This document shows, piece by piece, positions 45,718 to 54,532 of a stretch of 64,000 bases of DNA. The DNA is from Clostridiales bacterium S5-A14a. GTDB lineage: Bacteria; Bacillota; Clostridia; Peptostreptococcales; Anaerovoracaceae. The DNA lies in NCBI GenBank assembly GCA_000758905.1, contig JRNA01000014.1, positions 1 through 64,000 of the forward strand, given 5' to 3'. The position numbers and the translations under genes were made by a program. The notes beneath the pieces are model-generated. The model saw only the letters and a program-made list of their open reading frames with translations. It ran no database searches and was not told where the DNA came from. Numbering within the stretch: the stretch's first letter is position 1; the number at the start of each line of letters is the position of its first letter.

Positions 45718-47244
45718 ATGACAAAGAAACTCGATTTAAATAAAACAGTCTTTGAACTGACACAGGAATATCCAGAACTTGTCGATATAATGGCGGAGCT
45801 TGGCTTTACCGAAATTAAAAAAAAGCCTATGTTGTATTCCGTGGGTAAAATAATGACCATCCCCAAGGGTGCAAAGATGAAGAATATCTCTATGATGGAT
45901 GTAGTGACTGCACTGATTAGTAATGGCTTTGAGCTGATCGGTGAAATGCCAGAAATGGCATCTATTCCAAAACCACAAATGAATGAAACGGAAATAAGCG
46001 ATCCATCCACCGATCGTAAAGAACAATTGAAAACTTATCTTAAGAGACTCGGTGATGGAGAAATACTTGAAGATGTTAGAGCAGACTTTGTTCGTGAATT
46101 TGGAGAAGTAGAGGCATCCGAGATTATGCAAGCGGAGCAGGAACTTATGAAGGAAGGCACACCGCTTTCTGAAGTTCAACGTCTCTGCGATATTCACTCT
46201 GCTCTTTTTCATGGGATGACTACAGAAGAGAAAATTGCTAATGCTGAAAATGAAGTCGAGGCTTCACTTTTAAGGCAAAATGCTCAGAAAGAACTGAATA
46301 AAAGTAATCATTCTACTGAAAATAATTATGGTAATAAAAACGCAAAGGCCGCAGAGCTTGAAGAAATTACAGGTCACCCAATTTATACATTTACAAAAGA
46401 AAATAATGCGCTTGCGAAACTACTTATAAATTTCAAGGAAGAGAGAGATGAATCTCTCATCCCTAAAATTCGCGAGCTTTCGATTCATTATGCAAAGAAG
46501 GGCGATCTTCTCTATCCTTTGCTCAAAGTTAAGTATGGAATATCTGGCCCCTCAGAAGTAATGTGGACAGTAGACGATGAAATTCGGAATGAACTTGGTT
46601 CACTTGTAAGGGAAAACAATCGTGGTGAAGAATGGAATAAAAGACTTGATGCCGTACTCACCCGTGCCGAAGAGATGATTTACAAAGAACAAAATATTTT
46701 GTTCCCCATCTGTGCTGTCAATTTTACAGAAGAAGAGTGGCATGCTATTTATCGTGATGCCAAGGATTACGAAGATTGCTTGGGTGTTGCAAGTGAAACA
46801 TGGGAGGCTGCTGAAAGTGCGCTGGGAAACGACGTGTCATCCATAAAAGATGGTGAAGTCTCTATGCCGGGAGGACATCTGACGATTGAGCAACTTATCG
46901 CACTCCTTGATACTATTCCAGTAGAAATAACTTTTGTTGATAATGACAATATTAACCGCTATTTCAACGATGGACCGAAGGTATTTAAACGACCTATAAT
47001 GGCCCTTAATCGTGACGTTTTCTCCTGCCATCCACCTAAAATCGAACCAATGGTGCGTCAGATTCTTGATGATTTTAGAAATGGTATCCGTGATTTTGTG
47101 GATGTTTGGATGGAAAAAGGGGGACGCACGATGCTAGTTAAGTACATGGCTGTGCGAGATAAATCAGGTAAGTATCTTGGTACATTAGAGCTAGTGCAGG
47201 ATATGGAATTCGCAAAAGAACACTTTCTTGTGAAAGAAGCATAA
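45718..47244 (+). CDS. DUF438/hemerythrin/PAS protein
   Basis: 508 residues, AAAGGAA before the ATG. Domains in order: a DUF1858-like front (LNKTVFELTQEYPELVDIMA, ~5-65); DUF438 (RKEQLKTYLKRLGDGEILED, ~100-165); a hemerythrin HHE-like helical domain (HPIYTFTKENNALAKLL, HYAKKGDLLYPLL, ~220-365); and a PAS domain (EITFVDNDNINRYFND, ~390-505). This is the usual build of DUF438 proteins, soluble and probably iron-binding, with a link to oxygen, nitric oxide or heme sensing inferred from the domains. A palindromic operator lies 62 bases upstream and is shared with the DUF488 gene. Confidence 0.8.
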   Translation: MTKKLDLNKTVFELTQEYPELVDIMAELGFTEIKKKPMLYSVGKIMTIPKGAKMKNISMMDVVTALISNGFELIGEMPEMASIPKPQMNETEISDPSTDRKEQLKTYLKRLGDGEILEDVRADFVREFGEVEASEIMQAEQELMKEGTPLSEVQRLCDIHSALFHGMTTEEKIANAENEVEASLLRQNAQKELNKSNHSTENNYGNKNAKAAELEEITGHPIYTFTKENNALAKLLINFKEERDESLIPKIRELSIHYAKKGDLLYPLLKVKYGISGPSEVMWTVDDEIRNELGSLVRENNRGEEWNKRLDAVLTRAEEMIYKEQNILFPICAVNFTEEEWHAIYRDAKDYEDCLGVASETWEAAESALGNDVSSIKDGEVSMPGGHLTIEQLIALLDTIPVEITFVDNDNINRYFNDGPKVFKRPIMALNRDVFSCHPPKIEPMVRQILDDFRNGIRDFVDVWMEKGGRTMLVKYMAVRDKSGKYLGTLELVQDMEFAKEHFLVKEA

Positions 47245-47288
47245 CTTTCATTAAAGATTTCTCTGTTGATACTATACGGAGAAAACTT

Positions 47289-47654
47289 TTAATATATTTG
47301 TTCTTCCAACCATTCTTTTAAAACAACAGCATGATTATATTTTTCGTTTTTTGCAGCATAAAGCAGGGTCACATTATGATCCTGCATTTCTTTTTTGCAC
47401 AAATTTTCAAATTTTTTTGAAACCTCGCTAGAGTCCAATTCCTGCGTATAAAGCTTTTTAAATTCATCATATTTTTCTGGGTCATGAGAAAACCATTTTC
47501 GTAGTTCATTTGATGGAGCAATTTCCTTCGCACAAAAATCAATCATGGCATTTTCCTTCTTTATTCCACGCGGCCACAATCTATCCACGAGAATACGAAA
47601 CCCGTCCGATTCTGTGAGAGGTTCATAGATTCGTTTGCATTTCAATTCATTCAT
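47289..47654 (-). CDS. DUF488 family protein
   Basis: 121 residues on the minus strand. The start at 47654 is chosen because GGAGG stands five bases before it. CKRIYEPLTESDGFRILVDR, LWPRGIKKE, WFSHDPEKYDEFKKLY and VTLLYAAKNEKYNHA are the hallmarks of DUF488 (YeaO-like). Function is unknown; some relatives are linked to metal or stress. It converges with the DUF438 gene and has the same operator type. Confidence 0.85.
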   Translation of the reverse strand: MNELKCKRIYEPLTESDGFRILVDRLWPRGIKKENAMIDFCAKEIAPSNELRKWFSHDPEKYDEFKKLYTQELDSSEVSKKFENLCKKEMQDHNVTLLYAAKNEKYNHAVVLKEWLEEQIY

Positions 47655-47669
47655 AAAATCCTCCATTTG

Positions 47670-47683
47670 GTTGTTAAAACAAC
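47670..47683 (-). promoter_or_regulatory. Operator GTTGTT-AA-AACAAC before the DUF488 gene
   Basis: A perfect palindrome just upstream of the ribosome binding site; a further half-site GTTGTT at 47690-47695 makes a larger repeat TTAAAACAACA / TGTTGTTTTAA (47675-47700). Partner of the site at 45642. Confidence 0.6.
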
Positions 47684-47795
47684 ATATCTGTTGTTTTAAT
47701 TTCAGTATAATCAAAACAGAAAATCAATAAACAGAAAAAATATTTATAGATTCTGTATTCCGAAATAATAATTAAAGTAAAGGGAGGTTATGTAG

Positions 47796-48065
47796 ATGAA
47801 TCGTGGGAAAAGACCTAGAATAAAACTAACAATTACGGACAGAAGAGGAAAGATGGGATGTCACCGTGGCCATAGAGTTGGAGATATATTTGATTATGAC
47901 ACTGAGCGCGGTCAGATTTGCCCGATGGCGATGCACTGTGCCTTCCCATACATTGATATTTTACGGTACGGAGGAAAACTTCCCGGCCAAGATCAAGGGG
48001 TGGCAGAGTTCTGTTGTTCAGATGCAGATGTAATTATGGTTTTTAAAGCAGAAATCATAGAATAG
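47796..48065 (+). CDS. TIGR04076 family protein
   Basis: 89 residues, GGAGG before the ATG. MGCHRGHRVGDIFDYD, ICPMAMHCAFPYIDILRYGG, and CCSDADVIMVFK are the marks of this family: three conserved Cys sites and the RYGG turn. Role unknown; metal or thiol chemistry is plausible from the Cys and His content. It stands alone on the plus strand. Confidence 0.85.
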   Translation: MNRGKRPRIKLTITDRRGKMGCHRGHRVGDIFDYDTERGQICPMAMHCAFPYIDILRYGGKLPGQDQGVAEFCCSDADVIMVFKAEIIE

Positions 48066-48265
48066 CTATCGGTATCAGAATTGAATGAACGAAATCAGAA
48101 GTCAATATCCTGAAACGGCATAAGGCAGGTGGCAGCGATGATCTATAATTTTTTCTTCAACTTCAAAAAGAATCGATAAGTTTGATTTTCTCACTAATAT
48201 TTCAGACATTGTATAAAGACATTTTGATACGGATACAAAGATATCTCACTGTGGCAGATAAAGAA
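48066..48265. other. Gap before the DUF554 gene
   Basis: 200 bases between convergent genes; no gene or strong hairpin seen. Confidence 0.3.
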
Positions 48266-48991
48266 TCAAAAACTCCAAGGCAGATACGCTGCCAAAACAG
48301 CAAAGATTATAGCTGGTAGCATATTTGCGACATTTATTTTTTTGCCCCATACCAAGTTTATGCCGATGGAGAAAATAATTACTGACCCGATGAGAGATAG
48401 ATAATTTACAGCCAAAGATGTAACAAATGGCGATACAAGACTTGCAAGAACTGTAATTGAGAATTGAATGACAAAAACAGGTATTACGGAAAAAGCGGAG
48501 CCTATTCCCATTGATGATGTCATCATAGCTATAATAATAAAATCCAGAGTGGATTTCAGGACAAGAGTGGAATAATCCCCAGAGAGTCCATCTTGAATAG
48601 AGCCTACAACGCCCATAGCCCCAATTGAAACTGTAAGCGACGCAGTCACGAAAGCATCCACAAAACGCGAATCCTTACCATTGCCAGACTTGATTTTTAG
48701 CCACTCTCCAAGCCTGTCAAACCATTTTTCTATACCTATAAGTTCACCGACGATGGTCCCGAAGGCCAAGCAGAGAACAACGAACATAGATTTTTCAACG
48801 ATAATCTCCGAACCATTAAATTTCAACATTCCTGACATTACACCAGCAATTGCTATAAACATAATGCTGACACCGCAGACCTTATTAAGCGATTCCTGCT
48901 GATCAACATTAAATAATCTTCGCGCAAAGTACCCTATTGCACTTCCCAAAATTATACAAATACTATTGACAATTGTGCCTATCCCTATCAT
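48266..48991 (-). CDS. DUF554 family membrane protein
   Basis: 241 residues on the minus strand, GAGGTG before the ATG. Front MIGIGTIVNSICIILGSAIG, then VGELIGIEKWFDRLGEWL and VDAFVTASLTVSIGAMGVVG, the signature of DUF554 (YdfK/YqgA). About seven membrane segments. Proposed to be a small-molecule transporter; the substrate is unknown. Confidence 0.88.
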   Translation of the reverse strand: MIGIGTIVNSICIILGSAIGYFARRLFNVDQQESLNKVCGVSIMFIAIAGVMSGMLKFNGSEIIVEKSMFVVLCLAFGTIVGELIGIEKWFDRLGEWLKIKSGNGKDSRFVDAFVTASLTVSIGAMGVVGSIQDGLSGDYSTLVLKSTLDFIIIAMMTSSMGIGSAFSVIPVFVIQFSITVLASLVSPFVTSLAVNYLSLIGSVIIFSIGINLVWGKKINVANMLPAIIFAVLAAYLPWSF

Positions 48992-49222
48992 CTACACCTC
49001 AAATTTTGTGCTTATACATATTTCACAACTAGCGCTAACAAAATTATTATAGTACATCCTTGGAGCACTTTCCAGTGGTTTGCACGTGAAAGTTTCGGTA
49101 GAATATTCCTAGTTTGAATGTGTAGACTATCATGAGAACCTCGTGGTAAAATAAGAGTGAACTTTTGTGATTTTAGCATAAGACTTAACACGTAAAGATG
49201 GTATGTTAGGATAGGAGATAAT

Positions 49223-49792
49223 ATGTATATATTAGAATTAAACCAAGAAGGTATAGGCGTTGAAATCGGTTTGTTCGATAGCATAGATGAGGGCAGGAAA
49301 TTTATTTCACAACTTGACGGATATCAATGCAGAGAAGAGGACGGTTTTAGATATGAGAAAATCAACTTGGACGCCCTTCAGAATTATCTGGAGCTTGAAA
49401 TCAACGAAAATATAGTTCCGATTACAAAATTCATGTTCCCCGGTAAAGAAGATATAGATGTTTTTTGGAAGCCGATTCCTAACTTGTCGATTAGAGGCAA
49501 TGGCTTGGTTGACGGGAGTACAAGAGTTGACGCCTATAGTATCGAAAACAGCGATTTAAAGTCGTACATCGAGCGGCGGGAACAAGTGTATGAGGAATTC
49601 ACAAAATATCTGCATGCCAAGGGATATGACATAACCCGGGCATACTTCGGCTCTGAAGACGGAGAAGCTGTTTTGTACAAAGAGAAAGATAGCGATGATT
49701 GGCACTTTCTAACGCATATGGATCCAGCTTTTTGCGATATAAGCGATGTGCCTGAGTTTATTAAGGATTGCTTGGAAGAAAATATCGGATGA
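49223..49792 (+). CDS. Hypothetical protein, unrecognised
   Basis: 189 residues, AGGAG before the ATG. Acidic, soluble, no signal peptide or membrane segment. It mixes strands and helices (MYILELNQEGIGVEIGLFD, ISQLDGYQCREEDGFRYEKI, FTKYLHAKGYDITRAYFGSE). I do not know the family. It is alone between the DUF554 gene and the cobalamin riboswitch. Confidence 0.7.
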   Translation: MYILELNQEGIGVEIGLFDSIDEGRKFISQLDGYQCREEDGFRYEKINLDALQNYLELEINENIVPITKFMFPGKEDIDVFWKPIPNLSIRGNGLVDGSTRVDAYSIENSDLKSYIERREQVYEEFTKYLHAKGYDITRAYFGSEDGEAVLYKEKDSDDWHFLTHMDPAFCDISDVPEFIKDCLEENIG

Positions 49793-49914
49793 AGATGTTT
49801 GAAATGTAAATTTAATTTTATAATATGCGTTAAGTTAGATTTGTATGAGGGGGTTTACAAGTTATTCGATTTGATGTATATTGATTATGTAAAACTTAAT
49901 ATTTCATATGTTTG

Positions 49915-50100
49915 CTTAATTCATGTTGTTTGTTTTAAGCACTAAGAGGGAAACAGGATGAGCCTGTGCGGTCCCGCCACTGTGACGGATAGCAAGTCTG
50001 ACGAATGATTAATTTCTATTGTTCACCCACTGAGAAATCGGGAAGGGCAGATGTAGCGATGATTCCAAAGCCAGGAGACCTGCATATGATGGAGCATTAC
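49915..50100 (+). promoter_or_regulatory. Cobalamin riboswitch
   Basis: Conserved core AGGGAAACAGGATGAG, GGTCCCGCCACTGTGAC (49949-49985) and the B12 box GCCAGGAGACCTGC (50070-50083), in the usual order and spacing. It ends about 40 bases before an intrinsic terminator. Ends of the aptamer are approximate. High cobalamin should cause early termination and so turn off the downstream surface-protein and transporter genes. Confidence 0.92.
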
Positions 50101-50139
50101 CAACGGGAGATTTTGGATAGCTTTTTACATGGGGAATAC

Positions 50140-50168
50140 GGCCTGTGATTTTTTCGCAGGTCTTTTTT
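50140..50168 (+). terminator. Terminator of the cobalamin riboswitch
   Basis: GGCCTGTGA pairs with TCGCAGGTC (with G-T pairs) around five T and is followed by six T. It is the expression platform, about 25 bases before the first start codon. Confidence 0.8.
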
Positions 50169-50193
50169 GTTGTGAAATTTTAAGGGGAAATAA

Positions 50194-51012
50194 ATGAAAC
50201 TTAGGTATGATTTGAAGAAATTTTTATGTTTAGTGTTGGTGGCCTGCTGTGTTATCGTCTTTGGAACGGTCACAGCATCTGGACTTTCTTATCAAGATGG
50301 GACATATCAAGTATCAGTCAGTCTATCAGGAGGAAAAATGGGTCATAATGACGTTTTGTCTCCATGTACTGTAACAGTATCGGGAGGTGTTCCATATGCA
50401 ACACTCGTCTTTAAAAGAGTAACTGCTCCATGGCATGCACCGAGCTATGAATGGCTTAGAACATCTAGGGGAACAGTATATCCTGTTGTAAACGAAGGCA
50501 ATTATACTAATACTTTTAATCAGGTACCTTTGCCTGGATTAGGATCTGTTCCGATAACAACGCTTTCCACGGCAATGTCCGAGCCACATGAAATATCCTA
50601 CACATTATATTTCGATCCAGGTGCAATTCCAGTAGTAGATAGTTCAGGTCAGTCTTCACAGGACAACCAGACTGTTAATCAGAAGGAAGATAAAACTGAA
50701 AAAGAGAGTACAAACAAAGATAAGGATAAGGAAAAAGACAAAGAAAAGTCAAAGGATAAGAAAGATAAGAAGGATAAAGACGAGAAAAATAATTCAAGTA
50801 AGAAGAAAGATAAAAAATCTGATGTAGATAAGAAAAGTAAAACTTCGAGTAATAAAACAAAGGGAGAGAAAGACAGCAAGAATTTGGCGGATACTAAAAA
50901 TGATGTAAAAGAAAGCAAAACAAAATCAATAGTTTATGCTGCTGTTGCTATTGCTGCCTTACTTATTGCTGGTGGATGTGTCATTGTTTTAATCAAAGGA
51001 GCAAAAAAATGA
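50194..51012 (+). CDS. Riboswitch-controlled membrane-anchored surface protein with a DGxY-type beta domain
   Basis: 272 residues, AAGGGG before the ATG. Signal peptide to about residue 30 (FLCLVLVACCVIVFGTVTAS); a beta-sandwich domain (~33-148) starting YQDGTYQVSVSLSGG, with CTVTVSGGVPYATLVFK; a K/D/E-rich spacer of about 90 residues; and a membrane anchor (IVYAAVAIAALLIAGG) with a short basic tail. The domain resembles the NEAT-like modules annotated as iron-transporter proteins in clostridia. As the first gene after the cobalamin riboswitch it is probably a cobalamin (not heme) receptor at the membrane. The long spacer would let it reach through the wall. Its stop overlaps the next start. 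Confidence 0.75.
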   Translation: MKLRYDLKKFLCLVLVACCVIVFGTVTASGLSYQDGTYQVSVSLSGGKMGHNDVLSPCTVTVSGGVPYATLVFKRVTAPWHAPSYEWLRTSRGTVYPVVNEGNYTNTFNQVPLPGLGSVPITTLSTAMSEPHEISYTLYFDPGAIPVVDSSGQSSQDNQTVNQKEDKTEKESTNKDKDKEKDKEKSKDKKDKKDKDEKNNSSKKKDKKSDVDKKSKTSSNKTKGEKDSKNLADTKNDVKESKTKSIVYAAVAIAALLIAGGCVIVLIKGAKK

Positions 51013-52190
51013 CGACATTAAGAACAAGAAATAGGAATATAATCATTGCTATTATGGCTATATGTCTGGTCGCTTTTGTAGCTTTTGGATATTTGTTCCT
51101 AAAAAACTTTTCTGAATCGAGAAATGGTTCAGCTTCCGCACCTAAGTTTGATGGATTGGAATTCGAATCTAAACTTAAAACAAAATATGCTACACAGTTT
51201 TCTATATACAAATATAAGGGTGGTTATTCATACATAGACTTAGTGGATAGCGACAAAATATTAGTAGTCCCTAAGGGTGGAAAAGTGCCGAAAAATCTAA
51301 GAGACGACATTGTGGTTATAAAGCAGCCATTAAAGGATGTTTATCTTGTATCTACATCGGTAATGGCATTGTTTGATGCGCTCGATGTTCTCGATCGTAT
51401 TAAATTTGTAGGCACTGATAGATGGTATATTGACAATGCAGTTAAAGCTATGAATGAAGGGCGTTGGATTCATGCTGGTAAGTATAATGCGCCTGATTAC
51501 GAAACATTAATAAACAAAAAATGTCAACTAGCAATTGAGAATACTATGATATTTCACAGCCCTGAAGTAAGAGAGAAAATGACAACATTGGGAATAAAAA
51601 GCATTGTAGAAAAATCTTTTGCAGAATCGCATCCACTTGGTAGAACTGAATGGATAAAAGTTTATGGGACAATTTTTAACAAAGAGAAAAAGGCTGAAGA
51701 AGTTTTCAATAAGGAAGCAAAAAAAGTTGAAAGTTTAAAGGATATTAAAAAAACAGGCAAAACAGTAGCTTTTTTCTATGTAAATTCTCGTGGAAGTGTC
51801 GTTACCTATAAAACAAACGGATATGTTCCAGAAATGATAAGAATTGGAGGCGGCGATTATATATTTAAAAATCTCGGACTAGATGATGAAAGCAAACTAA
51901 GCACTGTTAACATGAGCATGGAAGAGTTTTATGAAACAGCCAAAGACGCTGATATCATAATCTATAACTGCAGTATAATGGCGCAATTGCATAATTTAGA
52001 CGATTTGCTCGCACAGAGCCCAGTTTTGAAAGATTTCAAAGCTGTAAAAGAGGGAAATGCTTGGTGTACAACTAGAAGTATGTTCCAGCAAACGGACAAG
52101 ATGGGAACTTTAATCGAGGAAATGAGTGAAATATTTACTGATGATAAACAAGAAAAAGATGAACTTAAATATTTCTTTAGGCTGAAGTAA
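51009..52190 (+). CDS. btuF: Substrate-binding protein of the cobalamin transporter (BtuF-like)
   Basis: 393 residues from the ATG at 51009, which overlaps the previous stop. An N-terminal membrane anchor (IIIAIMAICLVAFVAFGYLF) replaces the usual lipid-modified Cys. The rest is a BtuF/FhuD-type periplasmic-binding fold: ALDVLDRIKFVGTDRWYIDN, a long connecting helix with GTIFNKEKKAEEVFNKEA, and the second lobe GGDYIFKNLGLDDES. The assignment to cobalamin rests on the riboswitch and the adjacent transporter genes. The gene symbol is by analogy. Confidence 0.75.
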   Translation: MTTLRTRNRNIIIAIMAICLVAFVAFGYLFLKNFSESRNGSASAPKFDGLEFESKLKTKYATQFSIYKYKGGYSYIDLVDSDKILVVPKGGKVPKNLRDDIVVIKQPLKDVYLVSTSVMALFDALDVLDRIKFVGTDRWYIDNAVKAMNEGRWIHAGKYNAPDYETLINKKCQLAIENTMIFHSPEVREKMTTLGIKSIVEKSFAESHPLGRTEWIKVYGTIFNKEKKAEEVFNKEAKKVESLKDIKKTGKTVAFFYVNSRGSVVTYKTNGYVPEMIRIGGGDYIFKNLGLDDESKLSTVNMSMEEFYETAKDADIIIYNCSIMAQLHNLDDLLAQSPVLKDFKAVKEGNAWCTTRSMFQQTDKMGTLIEEMSEIFTDDKQEKDELKYFFRLK

Positions 52191-52203
52191 TAGGATTATA
52201 GCA

Positions 52204-53238
52204 ATGAAAAATAATAACCCAAATGTGACAAATTATTTAAGATATAATATTGTGTTTATTTCATTGATATTAGCAGCTGTTTTACTAGTGTTTTGGAATA
52301 TTAACTCAGGTCCTGTACATATATCTGTAAGCGAAATAGTGAAGATACTATTTTTCAAGGAAGGATCAACATCAAAGGTTAATATAATATGGGAAATTAG
52401 ACTGCCGAGACTGATTTCGTCAGCAATATTAGGAGGAGGCTTAGCTGTTTCTGGTTTTCTGATGCAGACGTTTTTTAGCAATCCAATTGCTGGACCATAT
52501 GTTTTGGGAATTTCATCGGGATCTAAGTTGTTTGTTGCTTTGATTTTGATTATTGCATTAAAATTCATAAATTATACAAACTCTCTGATGTTAATTGTTG
52601 CAGCCTTTGTCGGGGCTTTGATAGCGATGGGATTCGTTTTGCTTGCAGCTAGAGCAATTAAGCAAATGTCGATGCTTCTAGTCGCTGGTATTATGATAAG
52701 TTACATTTGCTCAGCAATAACAGAATTTTTAATTACTTTTGCACAGGACTCAGATATAGTTAATCTCCATAACTGGTCACAGGGTAGCTTTTCAGGAATA
52801 GGTTGGACAGAAGTTAAGTTATCTACAGAGATAGTCCTGGTATGTGTAGTCATAGTATTCCTTATGTCAAAGCCAATAGGAGCATATCAAATGGGAGAAT
52901 CTTATGCCCAAAGCATGGGTGTAAATGTCAAACGCTTTAGAGTTTATTTGATTTTGATGTCAAGTTTGCTTGCTGGCTGTGTTACAGCTTTTGTGGGACC
53001 AATCTCTTTTGTAGGAATTGCTGTCCCTCACGTTGTTAAACTGGCATTGAAGACTGCAAAACCCATTATTGTTGTGCCTTGCTCATTTATTGCGGGAAGT
53101 GTATTTTGTATGTTTTGTGACTACATAGCAAGAATGGCATTTTCTCCTATTGAGTTGTCTATAAGCACTGTGACGGCTTTATTTGGAGCACCGATAGTTA
53201 TAGGGATGCTGGTTAAAAGGCATGGAAATAGGTATTAG
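52204..53238 (+). CDS. btuC: FecCD-type permease (BtuC-like)
   Basis: 344 residues with about ten membrane segments. Typical FecCD marks: EIRLPRLISSAILGGGLAVSG, GPYVLGISSG, and near the end FVGPISFVGIAVPHVVKL. It carries the substrate released from the BtuF-like protein across the membrane. Only 9 bases separate it from the ATPase gene. Confidence 0.88.
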   Translation: MKNNNPNVTNYLRYNIVFISLILAAVLLVFWNINSGPVHISVSEIVKILFFKEGSTSKVNIIWEIRLPRLISSAILGGGLAVSGFLMQTFFSNPIAGPYVLGISSGSKLFVALILIIALKFINYTNSLMLIVAAFVGALIAMGFVLLAARAIKQMSMLLVAGIMISYICSAITEFLITFAQDSDIVNLHNWSQGSFSGIGWTEVKLSTEIVLVCVVIVFLMSKPIGAYQMGESYAQSMGVNVKRFRVYLILMSSLLAGCVTAFVGPISFVGIAVPHVVKLALKTAKPIIVVPCSFIAGSVFCMFCDYIARMAFSPIELSISTVTALFGAPIVIGMLVKRHGNRY

Positions 53239-53247
53239 GGGTGGCAA

Positions 53248-54333
53248 ATGACAGATAAATTTTTAGAAACCTTTGATTTAACTGTAGGATATCGTGGAAG
53301 GCCTCTGATCAAGGATATAAATATTAGCGTATCTCTTGGAGAAATAGTTACGATGATTGGCCCAAACGGAGCAGGGAAATCAACCATATTGAAGAGTATC
53401 ACAAAGCATTTGCAGACAATATCAGGCGATGTAAAAGTGGCAGATGCTTCGCTTTCGGAAATTACATACAAGAAACTCGCACAAAGTCTATCAGTTGTCT
53501 TGACTGAAAAAATCAAGGGGGAGCTGCTTACTTGTTATGATGTAGTGTCTACAGGAAGATACCCTTATACGAATGCTCTAGGTATATTGAGTGAAGAGGA
53601 TAAGAAAATCGTGTCTTCATCAATGCAGAAGGCAAATGTATCAGATCTTGCGGATCGGGATTATAGTGCAATAAGTGACGGACAGAGGCAGAGAGTTCTT
53701 CTTGCTAGAGCTATTTGCCAGGAACCCCAGATTATTGTCCTGGATGAGCCCACATCTTTCCTTGATATAAAGCACAAACTTGAGTTACTAAATATACTTC
53801 ATAATATGGCCAAGAAAGATAATATAGCAGTGATTATGTCACTACACGAGATTGATCTGGCACAAAAAATATCCGATAAGGTTATTTGTGTAAAAGGTGA
53901 ACATATTGGAAACTACGGTACGCCAAAAGAAATTTTTAAAGAGAAAATCATCAACAAACTGTATGGAATAAAGGATGGTTCATATAACATAGCTTTTGGA
54001 AGCGTTGAACTTCCGCGTCCGAAGGGCAGGGCAAAGGTCTTTGTAATTGCGGGTAATGGTACTGGTATCCCGATATATCGTGAATTAACAAAAGAGGGGA
54101 TTCCGTTCTCTACTGGCATATTAGAGGAAAACGATGTCGATTACTATGTTGCTAAAAATCTTGCCGAAGAGGTTTTCTCGATTCCGGCATTTACGGATGC
54201 CAGCGATGATTTTTACAGGAAAGCAGCGGCCGAAATGAGTAGATGCGAGAGAATTATTGACGGAGGCGTCATCGTAAAGCCAAGAAATCAGTACATTCAG
54301 AAGCTGAGAGATATAGCAGAAAATATGAGATGA
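53248..54333 (+). CDS. btuD: Cobalamin transporter ATPase (BtuD-like) with a C-terminal extra domain
   Basis: 361 residues, GGGGTGG before the ATG. ATPase domain to about residue 250: Walker A GPNGAGKST, signature ISDGQRQR (SDG instead of SGG), Walker B IIVLDEPTSFLD. A further ~105 residues follow (KVFVIAGNGTGIPIYRELTK, VDYYVAKNLAEEVFSIPAFT, RCERIIDGGV). The added part looks like a Rossmann-type small domain and is found in some cobalamin ATPases; it may sense a ligand. The signature change is also seen in other iron/B12 ATPases. Confidence 0.85.
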   Translation: MTDKFLETFDLTVGYRGRPLIKDINISVSLGEIVTMIGPNGAGKSTILKSITKHLQTISGDVKVADASLSEITYKKLAQSLSVVLTEKIKGELLTCYDVVSTGRYPYTNALGILSEEDKKIVSSSMQKANVSDLADRDYSAISDGQRQRVLLARAICQEPQIIVLDEPTSFLDIKHKLELLNILHNMAKKDNIAVIMSLHEIDLAQKISDKVICVKGEHIGNYGTPKEIFKEKIINKLYGIKDGSYNIAFGSVELPRPKGRAKVFVIAGNGTGIPIYRELTKEGIPFSTGILEENDVDYYVAKNLAEEVFSIPAFTDASDDFYRKAAAEMSRCERIIDGGVIVKPRNQYIQKLRDIAENMR

Positions 54334-54532
54334 ATTTATATACATATAGGAATTTTTAAAAGGTGTGTTTTGTGAATCCTTAATAATCACAACTGTTCAG
54401 GTCATAACATGTAATAACTGTGGTTTTTGAGGTAAGTCTAAGATAGGAGGTGGTTGAAAAATTTACTTGAAAATAAAAAATTTATAACAAAAGAAGTTAT
54501 AGCATATGATAAAAGATTTCTTGGAGGAAGAA
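54334..54532. other. Gap before the first large surface protein
   Basis: 199 bases without gene, terminator or B12 box. AGGAGGTGG at 54447-54455 is a good ribosome binding site for nothing obvious; it lies in a short open stretch. Whether the surface genes are read through from the riboswitch promoter or have their own is not visible. Confidence 0.35.
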
